Numbered from the stretch's first letter, positions 9,336-18,694 are shown. The stretch is 64,000 bases of DNA from Clostridiales bacterium (GCA_029268065.1 JAJUHC010000008.1:1-64000), one strand, 5' to 3'. Made by a program: numbers and translations. The notes: generated by a model from the letters alone, not told the origin.

Positions 9336-9494
9336 TAGATATACCTCCTTAAGGCGTAAAAATAATTCCTACATATTTTATATGAAATATGATATTCCCG
9401 AATTCCCGATTTGTCAATATGAATAATCGTTTCGGCGGCAATCTTTCTATTGACAAAAGCATATAATGTCATGTATAATCACGAAAAATCAATA

Positions 9495-9780
9495 TGTTAA
9501 ACGCGATGAAGAAGGAAAGTAAGCGGCGATATCCTGCCAGGGAGGGCCTGCCATGGACTGGAAGCAGGCCCGAGGAGAATTCCGTTGAAGTTCCCTTCCG
9601 AGCGCTCCCTTGAATTGCTTTTTGCTTTGTAGAGGGCTGCGGTGTTCCGCCGTTAAGTGGATAGGATATGTATTTGTATCTGAAATGAGTGCGCATAATG
9701 CTGTTTTATGCGAATTTGGGTGGTAACACGGATAGCTGTAAGCTTTTCGTCCCTTGGCAGGGATGAAAGGCTTTTTTGTT
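9495..9780 (+). promoter_or_regulatory. T-box leader with terminator
   Basis: GATGAAGAAGGAAAGTA (stem I, AGTA), GAATTTGGGTGGTAACACGGA T-box (~9711-9732), terminator AGCTTTTCGTCCC-ttggca-GGGATGAAAGGCTTTTTTG (9741-9778). Confidence 0.88.
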
Positions 9781-9877
9781 TTTTCCGGATCATATTGCAG
9801 CTGTATGACCGCCTGTATGGCGCAACTCAAGGGCCAAGCTTAAAATTGACAAATTTGGTAAAAGGAGAATGAGCACA

Positions 9878-10012
9878 ATGTTTGGAATACCCGACCCATC
9901 GATATGGCTGGCTTACCTGTTTATCATAGGCGGCGCTATACTCTGCGTCGTTTATGGCATTGCAAACTGGAACAAGGATGATAAATCGGATATCGGGGGT
10001 GAAGAGAAATGA
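9878..10012 (+). CDS. Small membrane protein (44 aa), likely symporter accessory subunit
   Basis: MFGIPDPSIWLAYLFIIGGAILCVVYGIANWNKDDKSDIGGEEK*; AAAGGAG RBS; ATGA overlap with the symporter start. Missed by the ORF track. Confidence 0.8.
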   Translation: MFGIPDPSIWLAYLFIIGGAILCVVYGIANWNKDDKSDIGGEEK

Positions 10013-11622
10013 CTTATGTAATCGTGAGCCTGTCGTTATATGTTTTGTTTATGGCTCTGTTCGCGTATTTGGGCTATAAAAAAACCAAAAACTCCAATGA
10101 CTACCTTTTGGCGGGAAAGGATATAAACCCGATAGTCATGGCGCTTTCATACGGAGCGACCTTTATCAGCACGTCCGCGATAGTCGGTTTCGGCGGCGCG
10201 GCGGGTCAGTATGGAATGGGGCTGCTCTGGCTTACGGTGCTCAACCTGATCGTAGGCGTATTTATCGCGTTTGTGGTGTTCGGCAAAAGGACAAGAGAGC
10301 TGGGGCACAGGCTTGGGACGGCTACAATGCCTGAGCTTTTCGCTAGGCGCTTCGACTGCAAATTCATGCAGGGATACGCGGGCCTTCTGATATTCATTTT
10401 CATGCCCATATACAATGCCGCCGTCCTTAAGGGCATTGTAGACTATATATCGAAATTCCTTTCGGTGGATTTCAATACGACTCTTATAGTGATTTCGATA
10501 CTTGCGGCTCTGTTCGTCGTCACGGGAGGCCTTAAGGGCGTGATGTATGCCGACGCGTTTCAGGGCACGGTTATGTTCGTCGGGATGGCCTTCCTCATAT
10601 TCTATACCTACTCGATGCTGGGCGGCATAGTAAACGCGAACACGGCGCTTACCAGGCTGACCGGAATGCCGGGAGTGGCGGAGCAGACGGCGGCGCTGAC
10701 CAAAATCGGCTTTTCGGGCTGGACCTCAATGCCAAAGGCGGGCTCTCCGCTATGGTTCAACATAGTTACCACGCTTGTTGCCGGCGTGGGAATAGGCGCG
10801 CTCGCGCAGCCGCAGCTTTCCGTAAAATTCATGACGGTCAAAAGCGGCAGGGAGCTGAACCGCGCCATGCTTTCGGGAGGGATCTTCATCCTTTTTATGA
10901 CGGGCGTGGCCTTTACTGTCGGAGCTCTCGCAAACGTTGCGTTTTATAACGCGACAGGACAGATCGCGCTTAAAGCGGCAGGCTCCAACGACGGTATAAT
11001 CCCCGTGTTCATCAAGACCTTTCTGCCTCAGTGGTTCGGGGGGTTCTTCCTCATCCTGCTGATGGCGGCGGCGATTTCCACGGCGAACGGTCTCCTGCAT
11101 ACAATGGGCACGGCTCTGGGACGCGACTTCCTCAAGCAGTCGCTTAACCTGAAAACCAGGACGGTCACCCTCACGAGAATTTCGATGGTTATAGGGCTCG
11201 TAATCAGCGTTGCGCTCGCATACTTTTCCAACAAGCTGGACGTGAGCATGGCGATAATAGCCATAGGCACCTCGATGTTCTACGGACTCTGCGCCGCCGC
11301 GTTCCTGCCTACCTACATCGCGGCGCTTTACTTCAAGACCTTCCCGAGAAGAGCCGCGCTCACCAGCATGGTAACAGGCTCCGCGATCAGCCTGTTCTGG
11401 ATGTTCTTTGTCCAGGAAAAGACCGCCGGAAGCCTCCAGGTATGCAGGCTGCTCTTCAATACAACCTCAATAGTAAAGAACACCTTTCTCCAGACCCTCT
11501 CCATGGTGGATGCCCTCGTAGTGGCCCTTCCTCTTTCAATGATCGCCGCGATTATAGCCTGGGCAGTGTTCGGAAACGAGAGGATCACGGAAATACCCGT
11601 GGCGCCGAGTCTCGCCGACTAG
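10009..11622 (+). CDS. Sodium:solute symporter (SSS family)
   Basis: Multi-TM protein, YKKTKNSNDYLLAGKDINPIVMALSYGATFISTSAIVGFGG; N-terminal SSS signature. Confidence 0.88.
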   Translation: MTYVIVSLSLYVLFMALFAYLGYKKTKNSNDYLLAGKDINPIVMALSYGATFISTSAIVGFGGAAGQYGMGLLWLTVLNLIVGVFIAFVVFGKRTRELGHRLGTATMPELFARRFDCKFMQGYAGLLIFIFMPIYNAAVLKGIVDYISKFLSVDFNTTLIVISILAALFVVTGGLKGVMYADAFQGTVMFVGMAFLIFYTYSMLGGIVNANTALTRLTGMPGVAEQTAALTKIGFSGWTSMPKAGSPLWFNIVTTLVAGVGIGALAQPQLSVKFMTVKSGRELNRAMLSGGIFILFMTGVAFTVGALANVAFYNATGQIALKAAGSNDGIIPVFIKTFLPQWFGGFFLILLMAAAISTANGLLHTMGTALGRDFLKQSLNLKTRTVTLTRISMVIGLVISVALAYFSNKLDVSMAIIAIGTSMFYGLCAAAFLPTYIAALYFKTFPRRAALTSMVTGSAISLFWMFFVQEKTAGSLQVCRLLFNTTSIVKNTFLQTLSMVDALVVALPLSMIAAIIAWAVFGNERITEIPVAPSLAD

Positions 11623-11656
11623 ACCTGAAAGTGCCGGAAAGCGCGCGCCTATATTA

Positions 11657-11704
11657 AAGCGCAAGGTCCCCGCCGAAGAAAGTATCGGCGGGGACCTTGC
11701 GTTT
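11657..11704. terminator. Terminator hairpin, left duplicate flanking repeat copy 2
   Basis: AAGCGCAAGGTCCCCGCCGAAGAAAGTATCGGCGGGGACCTTGCGTTT. Confidence 0.8.
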
Positions 11705-11897
11705 CAGACTGTCAAAAAACTAAAGATTGAAAGATGTAATAACAGTATAAAAGGCATTTTTCCGGCGGCGTGTACGCCGGAAAAATACATTATCCCGCGC
11801 AAATGTGCGCGGCCGGGGGTATCGCGGCTTCAGCCGCGTATCAAGGGGGCATTGGATGCCCCCTTGAAGCGTGTCGAAAGATTTTTTCGACACGCTC
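11705..11897 (-). mobile_element. Terminator-associated structured repeat, copy 2 (inverted orientation)
   Basis: Reverse complement reads GAGCGTGTCGAAAAAATCTTTCGACACGCTTCAAGGGGGCATCCAATGCCCCCTTGATACGCGGCTGAAGCCGCGATACCCCCGGCCGCGCACATTTGCGCGGGATAATGTATTTTTCCGGCGTACACGCCGCCGG...TTTTTTGACAGTCTGA. Confidence 0.88.
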
Positions 11898-11944
11898 AAG
11901 CGCAAGGTCCCCGCCGAAGAAAGTATCGGCGGGGCCTTGCGCTT
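11898..11944. terminator. Terminator hairpin, right duplicate flanking repeat copy 2
   Basis: AAGCGCAAGGTCCCCGCCGAAGAAAGTATCGGCGGGGCCTTGCGCTT, nearly identical to 11657-11704. Confidence 0.8.
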
Positions 11945-12002
11945 TGCACCAAGCCTGCTGAGCCGGGCTGTAAAATCGAGTCTGACCGAATTGCAAAACG
12001 GC

Positions 12003-13892
12003 TTACGGAAGCAGAGAGGTGTTCACCGCCACCTGCGTAATCAGCATCATCGCATACAGGAGGGCTACCGTAAACGAGCCAGTATAGATGCTCCCTGTCG
12101 CCCTGAAGTACTTTCTTGTGATTATAGTCGCGACAGGCACCTGAACTATGAAGGGGAAGAGGTTTATGGTGCGCATGGCGTTGAATACGAAGACGCCGGT
12201 TCTGAAATAAGTTACATACTGTATGCCTATCACAACCGCGATGCCCGCAATGTTGGCGATGCAGCTGATAAGCGTGACGACCCAGTCCGGCATTCCCTCT
12301 GCCCGGTTTCCGCCGTTGATGAGCATTGAATTGACAAGATAAAAGAGGGCAAAGGCGGGGAAATAGGCGATAAGGAACAGCACCTTCTGAGCGTTAAAGA
12401 CGCGCATCGCGATGAGCCAGAAGCGGAAATCGACCGTAAAGAAGAAATCCGCGGTAAAAAGAATGAGGTACGCCGCGCCGAAGGTTATGAAAGCCAGCAA
12501 AAGGCTTTTCCAGAAAGCCCTGAACGAAATCCTGACGCCCCAGCTTTCGGTTTTCACGCCGTTTCTCCTTCCGAAGAGGAGGTAGGAGAGCAGAAATACC
12601 ATAAGTATGCAAAGCGAGGAAACGGCGGCCCAGACGGCTATTTCGTTCGTGGTTCCTTCTCCGAACCATGTCGTAACGGTCGCCGGAGAAAAGGATTGCC
12701 TGCCTACCCAGTAATGCATGACAGGCATCGCGAGAATGCCCGGTATGGCGGCGTTAATGAGCCAGGTGAGCCAGTAAACGAACTTCCATTTCGCCGGCCT
12801 GACGGAGGGCGCGGGAGGCAGCGGCCCTGCGGCTCTCAGCTCGCCGAAGAAGGGAACGGAATCCATGACCCAGGCGGCAAACGGGAAGAGGAAAAGGAGT
12901 ATGCCCGCAAGACCGAGTCCGTTAAAGAACTGCTTGAGCTGCCAGATTTGGCTTGAGGGATCGATTTTCGCGTGTCCCGCCGGAACGCCCAGGGTGTTGT
13001 AGAAGAAATCGACCGCGTATTTTGCGCTGTCTGACGACCAGATCTCCTGCGGATGCGTTTTCGGTATCTGGAAGAACACTCTGACATAATCCTTCCCGTT
13101 GACCTTGCCGCTGTAATACCTTCCGTTTTCAACGGCGCCCTTTGCGCTCGGGTCCACCTGCTGGACAAACTGAAGGGCTGCCTTGCTCTGAAGTATCCTT
13201 GCGGGATCGTTCCCGACGTCCTTCTGCCTGAAAAAGAATTCGTCGTATTTTCCGGCTATCACGCCCCAGTTGACGGCGGCGATTACAGGGGTATTCAGCC
13301 CCTTGAAGGTGTAGGGGAGGTACGAGGGATCGTATCCCACCTCGAGCGCGGCGGCGATTTTGTTTCTGCCGAGTCCCCGCGCCTCCTGCTCGACGTAATA
13401 GCTCAGGGTGGTGGTCACAATTGCGGCGCCCATCGAGTGCCCGACGATGCCTATTTTGTCGGTGTCGACAATTTTCAGGTTTGCGGTCACATATTCTATG
13501 ATTTCAATCATGTTGTTAAAGTTTTCAGAGGGAGAGACGGCGCTGCGTGACGTAGAGGAGCCGTGCCCGTAAGCGTCCGAGGAAATGACGATAAAGCCGC
13601 GCCTTGCGAGCTCGACCATGTTCATATCCTGCATTTCAAGATTGTGCTGGCTGCCGTGCTGCGCGACGACGAGGGGGAGCTTGTTTTTGACGCTGGCGTC
13701 CCTCGGTATGAACATCTGGGCGTTGATTTCGTATCCGCCGCTGACTATTAGCTTGAAACGGCGCACCGTCACGGCGTTTCCAGCCGTCTGGACGAAAAAC
13801 GCGCCAAGCGTTCCCGCGATAATCATAGCAAGCGAGATAATAAGCCATATCCTCGAAGACGTTTTCCTCTTAAATTTTGACATACAATACAC
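12003..13892 (-). CDS. Alpha/beta hydrolase fused to a multi-TM C-terminal region
   Basis: LPLVVAQHGS, IGIVGHSMGAAI nucleophile elbow (GHSMG); several hydrophobic helices in the C-terminal half. Confidence 0.7.
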   Translation of the reverse strand: MYCMSKFKRKTSSRIWLIISLAMIIAGTLGAFFVQTAGNAVTVRRFKLIVSGGYEINAQMFIPRDASVKNKLPLVVAQHGSQHNLEMQDMNMVELARRGFIVISSDAYGHGSSTSRSAVSPSENFNNMIEIIEYVTANLKIVDTDKIGIVGHSMGAAIVTTTLSYYVEQEARGLGRNKIAAALEVGYDPSYLPYTFKGLNTPVIAAVNWGVIAGKYDEFFFRQKDVGNDPARILQSKAALQFVQQVDPSAKGAVENGRYYSGKVNGKDYVRVFFQIPKTHPQEIWSSDSAKYAVDFFYNTLGVPAGHAKIDPSSQIWQLKQFFNGLGLAGILLFLFPFAAWVMDSVPFFGELRAAGPLPPAPSVRPAKWKFVYWLTWLINAAIPGILAMPVMHYWVGRQSFSPATVTTWFGEGTTNEIAVWAAVSSLCILMVFLLSYLLFGRRNGVKTESWGVRISFRAFWKSLLLAFITFGAAYLILFTADFFFTVDFRFWLIAMRVFNAQKVLFLIAYFPAFALFYLVNSMLINGGNRAEGMPDWVVTLISCIANIAGIAVVIGIQYVTYFRTGVFVFNAMRTINLFPFIVQVPVATIITRKYFRATGSIYTGSFTVALLYAMMLITQVAVNTSLLP

Positions 13893-13967
13893 TCCTCAAA
13901 AAACTCTTGTGCCTGTGAAAGAATTATGATACACTGACGGCGATACTTAACAAAGGGAGCTGAAAGG

Positions 13968-13988
13968 ATGCGCAACATTTCTTGCTAA
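13968..13988 (+). CDS. Leader peptide uORF MRNISC upstream of the ABC-F gene
   Basis: GGGAGCTGAAAGG ATG CGC AAC ATT TCT TGC TAA; its TTTCTTGC segment can pair with GCAAGAAAG at 14046-14054. Confidence 0.6.
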   Translation: MRNISC

Positions 13989-14160
13989 AAAACGGCGTCA
14001 CAAAACCTTTTGCGGCAGTAATACCGCCTGTTTTGTTGTGCCTTGGCAAGAAAGCTGCTCCTCCTTATACTCATATACAATAGCTTTGCCTTACAAGGCA
14101 TGGCTTTGACTTGCTGTGAGCTGCGGGAATTGTCTTTCTTGCGGCTTGTTTAATTTTTAC
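13968..14160 (+). promoter_or_regulatory. Translation-coupled attenuator leader of the ABC-F gene
   Basis: Three competing segments: TTTCTTGC (13978-13985), GCAAGAAAG (14046-14054), CTTTCTTGC (14134-14142, followed by GGCTTGTTTAATTTTT). Confidence 0.6.
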
Positions 14161-14174
14161 GGGAGGTTGAGGCC

Positions 14175-15662
14175 ATGTCTTTAATAAGCATATCAAATCT
14201 TACATTCGCATATGAGGGAAGCTGCGACAATATTTTTGAAAACGTCAGCTTTCAGCTCGATACGGACTGGAAACTGGGCTTTACAGGAAGAAACGGAAGG
14301 GGCAAAACAACCTTTTTGAACCTGCTGCTTGGGAAATATGAATACCGCGGAAGTATATCGGCCTCCGTGAGCTTTGAGTACTTTCCTTACGAGATAAGTG
14401 ACAAAGGAAAGAATACGATAGACATAATAGGAGAAATCTGCCCCGGCAATCGGAAGTGGGAGCTGTTAAGGGAGCTTAACTTGCTTGAGGTTGGTGAAGA
14501 GGCGCTTGACCGCCCTTTCGGAACGCTTTCCAAGGGCGAGCAGAGCAAGGTGTTGCTCGCGGCGCTTTTTCTGAAGGAAAACGGATTTTTGCTTATAGAC
14601 GAGCCTACAAATCATCTGGATATGCACGGAAGGAAAATAGTGAGTGATTATCTGAACGGCAAAAAAGGCTTTATTCTGGTTTCGCATGACAGAACCCTTC
14701 TGGACGGCTGCATAGACCACATTCTTTCGATAAATAAAACGAATATAGAAATTCAGAAGGGCAACTTCTCATCGTGGCTGATAAATAAGGAAAGACAGGA
14801 CAGCTTTGAGCTTGCAGAAAATGAAAAGCTCAAAAAAGAGGTCAGAAGGCTCGAAAAGACCGCAAAAGAAAAAATAGCGTGGTCTGAAAAGGCTGAGAGC
14901 AGAAAAATCGGATTTAATCCTGAGAAGACGGAGAAGAATATCAACCGGCGTCCGCTGGCAGGAGCAAAATCCAAGAAAATGATGAAGAGGGCAAAGGTAA
15001 TTGCGGCAAGGCAGAACTCCGTTCTGGAGGAAAAATCCAAACTTCTCAAAAACCTTGAGGATTCGGACGCTTTGAAAGTTACCCAGCTATCTTATCATAC
15101 AAACCGACTGTTGTCACTCACAGACGTCTCAATATTTTATGGTGAAAAGACGGTCTGCAGGAATCTGAGCTTTATTGTGGAGCAAGGCGACCGCGTAGCG
15201 CTTACAGGCAGAAACGGCTCCGGAAAGACAAGCCTTATTAAGCTCATCTGCGGCGAGAAAATAGATTATACAGGCGTTTTCAGGCGGGGAAACGGACTTG
15301 TGGTTTCGTACGTTCCCCAGGACGCCTCGTTTCTGCGCGGGAGCCTCTCTGACTATGCTCTTGAAAACTCAATTGAAGAGAGCCTGTTTAAAGCGATACT
15401 CCGCAAGCTTGATTTTTCCAGAACACAGCTTGAAAAGGATATGAGCGATTTCAGCGAAGGGCAAAAAAAGAAGGTGCTTATCGCCAAAAGCCTCTCGGAG
15501 AAAGCGCATATTCTGGTATGGGATGAGCCGCTTAATTATATAGACGTAATCTCACGGATCCAGATAGAGCAATTATTGCTGGAGCACAGGCCGACGATCC
15601 TGTTTGTTGAGCACGACAGCGCGTTCTGCAAAAACGTCGCGACAAAAACCGTTAATCTTTAA
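14175..15662 (+). CDS. Lsa-family ABC-F ribosomal protection protein
   Basis: MSLISISNLTFAYEGSCDNIFENVSFQLDTDWKLGFTGRNGRGKTTFLNLLLG; two ABC domains, no TM; DEPTNHLDMHGR and FEVEHD-type ends. Confidence 0.88.
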   Translation: MSLISISNLTFAYEGSCDNIFENVSFQLDTDWKLGFTGRNGRGKTTFLNLLLGKYEYRGSISASVSFEYFPYEISDKGKNTIDIIGEICPGNRKWELLRELNLLEVGEEALDRPFGTLSKGEQSKVLLAALFLKENGFLLIDEPTNHLDMHGRKIVSDYLNGKKGFILVSHDRTLLDGCIDHILSINKTNIEIQKGNFSSWLINKERQDSFELAENEKLKKEVRRLEKTAKEKIAWSEKAESRKIGFNPEKTEKNINRRPLAGAKSKKMMKRAKVIAARQNSVLEEKSKLLKNLEDSDALKVTQLSYHTNRLLSLTDVSIFYGEKTVCRNLSFIVEQGDRVALTGRNGSGKTSLIKLICGEKIDYTGVFRRGNGLVVSYVPQDASFLRGSLSDYALENSIEESLFKAILRKLDFSRTQLEKDMSDFSEGQKKKVLIAKSLSEKAHILVWDEPLNYIDVISRIQIEQLLLEHRPTILFVEHDSAFCKNVATKTVNL

Positions 15663-15675
15663 TTTACCTTTTAAG

Positions 15676-15709
15676 TGTTCCGAATGTGCAAGACTTTCGG
15701 AACATTTTT
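15676..15709 (+). terminator. Terminator downstream of the ABC-F gene
   Basis: GTTCCGAA-tgtgcaagac-TTTCGGAACATTTTTTA. Confidence 0.8.
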
Positions 15710-15763
15710 TATCCTGTTCTTTCCGATAATATCGTAAATTTCTTCTCGGAGGCGCAAATAAGT

Positions 15764-15803
15764 TTTACATATCTTTTACTTTGAAATGATTTTGGATTTT
15801 ACA
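15764..15803 (+). promoter_or_regulatory. Putative PhoP-box array upstream of pstSCA
   Basis: TTTACA (15764), TTTACT (15775), TTTACA (15798): offsets 11 and 23. Confidence 0.6.
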
Positions 15804-15886
15804 TTTGAGCATCATAATAAAGCCATAATATCACAGAAAGATGCGACTATGTAAGAAAGAATCACGCAAATAAAGGAGAAAAAAGA

Positions 15887-16801
15887 ATGAAAAGAATTTT
15901 GGCATCAATAATGGCGGTAATACTGATAGCCGCGACCTTCGCCGGCTGCTCGGGCGGTACGGCAACCACGCCGACACCGGCTGCGAAGCCCTCTGCGGCG
16001 CCCACATCCGCGGCTCTGACCGGCAATATCACAGCCAGCGGCTCGACGGCCCTTCAGCCGCTCCTCAACCTGGCGGTCGATCCCTTTAAAAAGGCGAGCG
16101 GCTTCAGCGGATCCATCACAATCAACGGCGGCGGCTCCGGACAGGGCCTCACGGATGTCGCGGCGGGCACTGTCAATATAGGAAACTCGGACGTGACTGC
16201 GGAGCAGGCCGGAAAAGACGGCAAGGGCCTTGTGGATTATAAGGTCGCTGTCGTCGCGGTAGGCATAGCTGTAAGCTCGGACGTCGCGGAAAAGCTCAGC
16301 AATATCTCGAGCGACGATCTCAAGGGCGTTTTCACCGGAAAAATTACCAACTGGAATCAGGTCAAGGGCTGGACCGGCGGCAGCCTTCCGATCGCGGTGT
16401 ATTACCGCAAGGCGGGCTCCGGAACGCGCACGCTGTTTGAGCTTTACGGGATAGGCACGTCCCTGACTGACGCGCAGATCGGCGCATTCTCGAACTTCAC
16501 AAAGAAGGAGTCCTCGGGTGACCTTGAATCCGCAATCGCGTCCGGCAAAGGCGCCATCGGCTACGAAACCCTTCCTTACTGCGGAAAGCTGAAGCTGCTC
16601 AAGGTTGACAATGTCGCGGCGACGTATGAAAACGTGTATACCGGAGCGTACAAGATCTGGGGCTACGAGCACATGTATACCAAGGGCGAGGCGACGGGTT
16701 CGGTAAAAGCCTTCATAGATTATGTGATGTCCTCCGCGTTCGCTCCCACGATAACCGCCAGCGGCTACGGCGCCATTTCCAAGATGACTGTCAGCAGATA
16801 G
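15887..16801 (+). CDS. pstS: Phosphate ABC transporter substrate-binding lipoprotein PstS
   Basis: Lipobox FAGCSGG; ITASGSTALQPLLNLA, GGGSGQGLTDVAAGTVNIGNSD, KAGSGTRTLFE. Confidence 0.93.
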   Translation: MKRILASIMAVILIAATFAGCSGGTATTPTPAAKPSAAPTSAALTGNITASGSTALQPLLNLAVDPFKKASGFSGSITINGGGSGQGLTDVAAGTVNIGNSDVTAEQAGKDGKGLVDYKVAVVAVGIAVSSDVAEKLSNISSDDLKGVFTGKITNWNQVKGWTGGSLPIAVYYRKAGSGTRTLFELYGIGTSLTDAQIGAFSNFTKKESSGDLESAIASGKGAIGYETLPYCGKLKLLKVDNVAATYENVYTGAYKIWGYEHMYTKGEATGSVKAFIDYVMSSAFAPTITASGYGAISKMTVSR

Positions 16802-16873
16802 CGGGAGCGTAGAATGTTAACCGGGTTGTTGAGGAAGTTAATTCTTCTTCAACAACTTGCGTTATAAAGAAGG

Positions 16874-17782
16874 ATGAGCCAAGTGGTAAAAAACTCAAGA
16901 AAATTACAGGACAGACTGGGAAGGACCGCGGTAACGCTCGTAGGGCTTTTCATTGTGCTCATAACCATAGCGATAACGCTGTTTCTGATGTGGAAGGGCA
17001 GCGCCACGTTTGCTGACCACAAGGACTCCATATTGAGCTTTCTTTTCAGCAGCGTATGGGATCCCAGCATGCAGCACGGCGCCCCGAACGGGCCAAACGG
17101 GGCCGCCATCTTCATCTTAGGCTCCATGGTAATATCGGGGCTCGCGCTTCTTATTGCGACGCCGTTCGCGGTGGCCTGCGCGATCTTCGTGGTTGAAATA
17201 TCGCCCCGCCTCGGTGAAAAATTCCTCCGTCCCGCCATCGAGCTTTTCGCGGGCATACCCTCGGTGGTGTACGGATGGGTCGGGATCTCGGTTTTGTGCC
17301 CATTTATAGCGGAGGTCTTTCAAATGCCCTTCGGGGGAGAAAGCGTCCTCGCCGGCGCGCTCGTGCTGGCCGTTATGATCTTCCCGACTATTTCAACTGT
17401 GGCGGCGGACGCGCTCAAAAATGTTCCGGCGGAGTACAGCGAGGCGGCTTACGGGCTCGGGGCCACCCGATGGCACATGATAAAGTCGGTGCGGCTTCCC
17501 GCGTCGATGAGCGGAATCCTCACAGGCGTCATTCTGGGGCTCTCAAGAGCCTTCGGAGAAGCCCTTGCGGTATCCATGGTAATCGGCGGCAGGTTTGCAT
17601 TCCCCAAAAGCCTTCTGTCGCAGACGAGCACTCTTACGACTCAGATAGCCTCGGGCATGGGCAGCGCCGCGGACGGAACGCAGTGGACGGACAGCCTCTG
17701 GTCCATGGCGCTGCTGTTGCTTTTGATTTCCTTCGCATTCATTCTGCTGATTCAGATAGTGGGCAGAAAGAAAAAGGTCTAG
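16874..17782 (+). CDS. pstC: Phosphate ABC transporter permease PstC
   Basis: ELFAGIPSVVYGWVGISVLCPF; EAAYGLGATRWHMIKSVRLPA. Confidence 0.93.
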   Translation: MSQVVKNSRKLQDRLGRTAVTLVGLFIVLITIAITLFLMWKGSATFADHKDSILSFLFSSVWDPSMQHGAPNGPNGAAIFILGSMVISGLALLIATPFAVACAIFVVEISPRLGEKFLRPAIELFAGIPSVVYGWVGISVLCPFIAEVFQMPFGGESVLAGALVLAVMIFPTISTVAADALKNVPAEYSEAAYGLGATRWHMIKSVRLPASMSGILTGVILGLSRAFGEALAVSMVIGGRFAFPKSLLSQTSTLTTQIASGMGSAADGTQWTDSLWSMALLLLLISFAFILLIQIVGRKKKV

Positions 17783-17794
17783 GAGGCAGCGGAT

Positions 17795-18685
17795 TTGAAC
17801 GACAACGAGATGCTGAAATATATTGCAAAGCAGAAAAAGCGGGACAGGATAGCGACAGTCGTGCTTTACATCATCGCGAGCTTCTTTCTTGTGCTTTTGG
17901 GCGCGATAATAGTATATGTTATAGGAAAGGGAATAAGCTCCTTCATTCCCAAATATGCAGGCTTCGGCAAGGACGGTCTTGGGGTGGAGCTTTTCAACAC
18001 CGTGTACATGGTGCTGCTGGCGCAGCTCATATCTGTCCCGCTCGGCGCGGGAGCCGGGATATACATGGCGGAATACGCGCGCCCCGGCAAGGTGACCGAT
18101 ACCATAAGGACCTGCATAGAAACCTTGTCCTCGCTTCCGTCCATCGTCCTCGGACTTTTCGGATTCCTGGTTTTTGTCGTATTGTGCGGCGCCACGTGGA
18201 ACATGTTCGCGGGCGTACTGACGCTTACGATAATCTGCATTCCGCTTTTAACGCGCGTGACAGAGGACGCCATAAGGGACATACCCGATTCGTACAGGGA
18301 GGGCAGCTACGGACTCGGCGCCACAAAATGGCAGACAGTAACAAAAATACTGCTTCCGACGGCGAAGGGGCGTATAGTCACCGGAATAATCCTGGCGGCG
18401 GGAAGATGCTTCAGCGAGGCGGCGGCGCTCATCTACACCTCCGGGCTCACGTCGGACGTCAGCTTCTCCGACTGGAACCCATTCAGCCAGACCTCGCCCC
18501 TGAATATATTCAGGACCGCGGACACGCTTGCCGTCCGAATATGGTACCTCAAGACGGCGGCTATACTGCCCGATAAATACGAGCTCGCCGACATGGCGGC
18601 GGCTCTGCTTATTATTCTGGTATGCGCCTTCAATCTGACGGCGCGCTTCCTGAAAAACAGGACATCGGGGATACAAAGCAGGTAA
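17795..18685 (+). CDS. pstA: Phosphate ABC transporter permease PstA
   Basis: YMAEYARPGKVTDTIRTCIETLSSLPSIVLGLFGFLVF; YREGSYGLGATKWQTVTKILLPTA. Confidence 0.93.
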   Translation: MNDNEMLKYIAKQKKRDRIATVVLYIIASFFLVLLGAIIVYVIGKGISSFIPKYAGFGKDGLGVELFNTVYMVLLAQLISVPLGAGAGIYMAEYARPGKVTDTIRTCIETLSSLPSIVLGLFGFLVFVVLCGATWNMFAGVLTLTIICIPLLTRVTEDAIRDIPDSYREGSYGLGATKWQTVTKILLPTAKGRIVTGIILAAGRCFSEAAALIYTSGLTSDVSFSDWNPFSQTSPLNIFRTADTLAVRIWYLKTAAILPDKYELADMAAALLIILVCAFNLTARFLKNRTSGIQSR

Positions 18686-18694
18686 AATGTAGTG

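Noticed and set aside
17275-18576. 433-aa plus-strand ORF overlapping pstC/pstA
   Set aside because: Alternate frame over two well-supported Pst permeases; low-complexity Arg/Gly/His-rich translation typical of GC-rich frame shadows.
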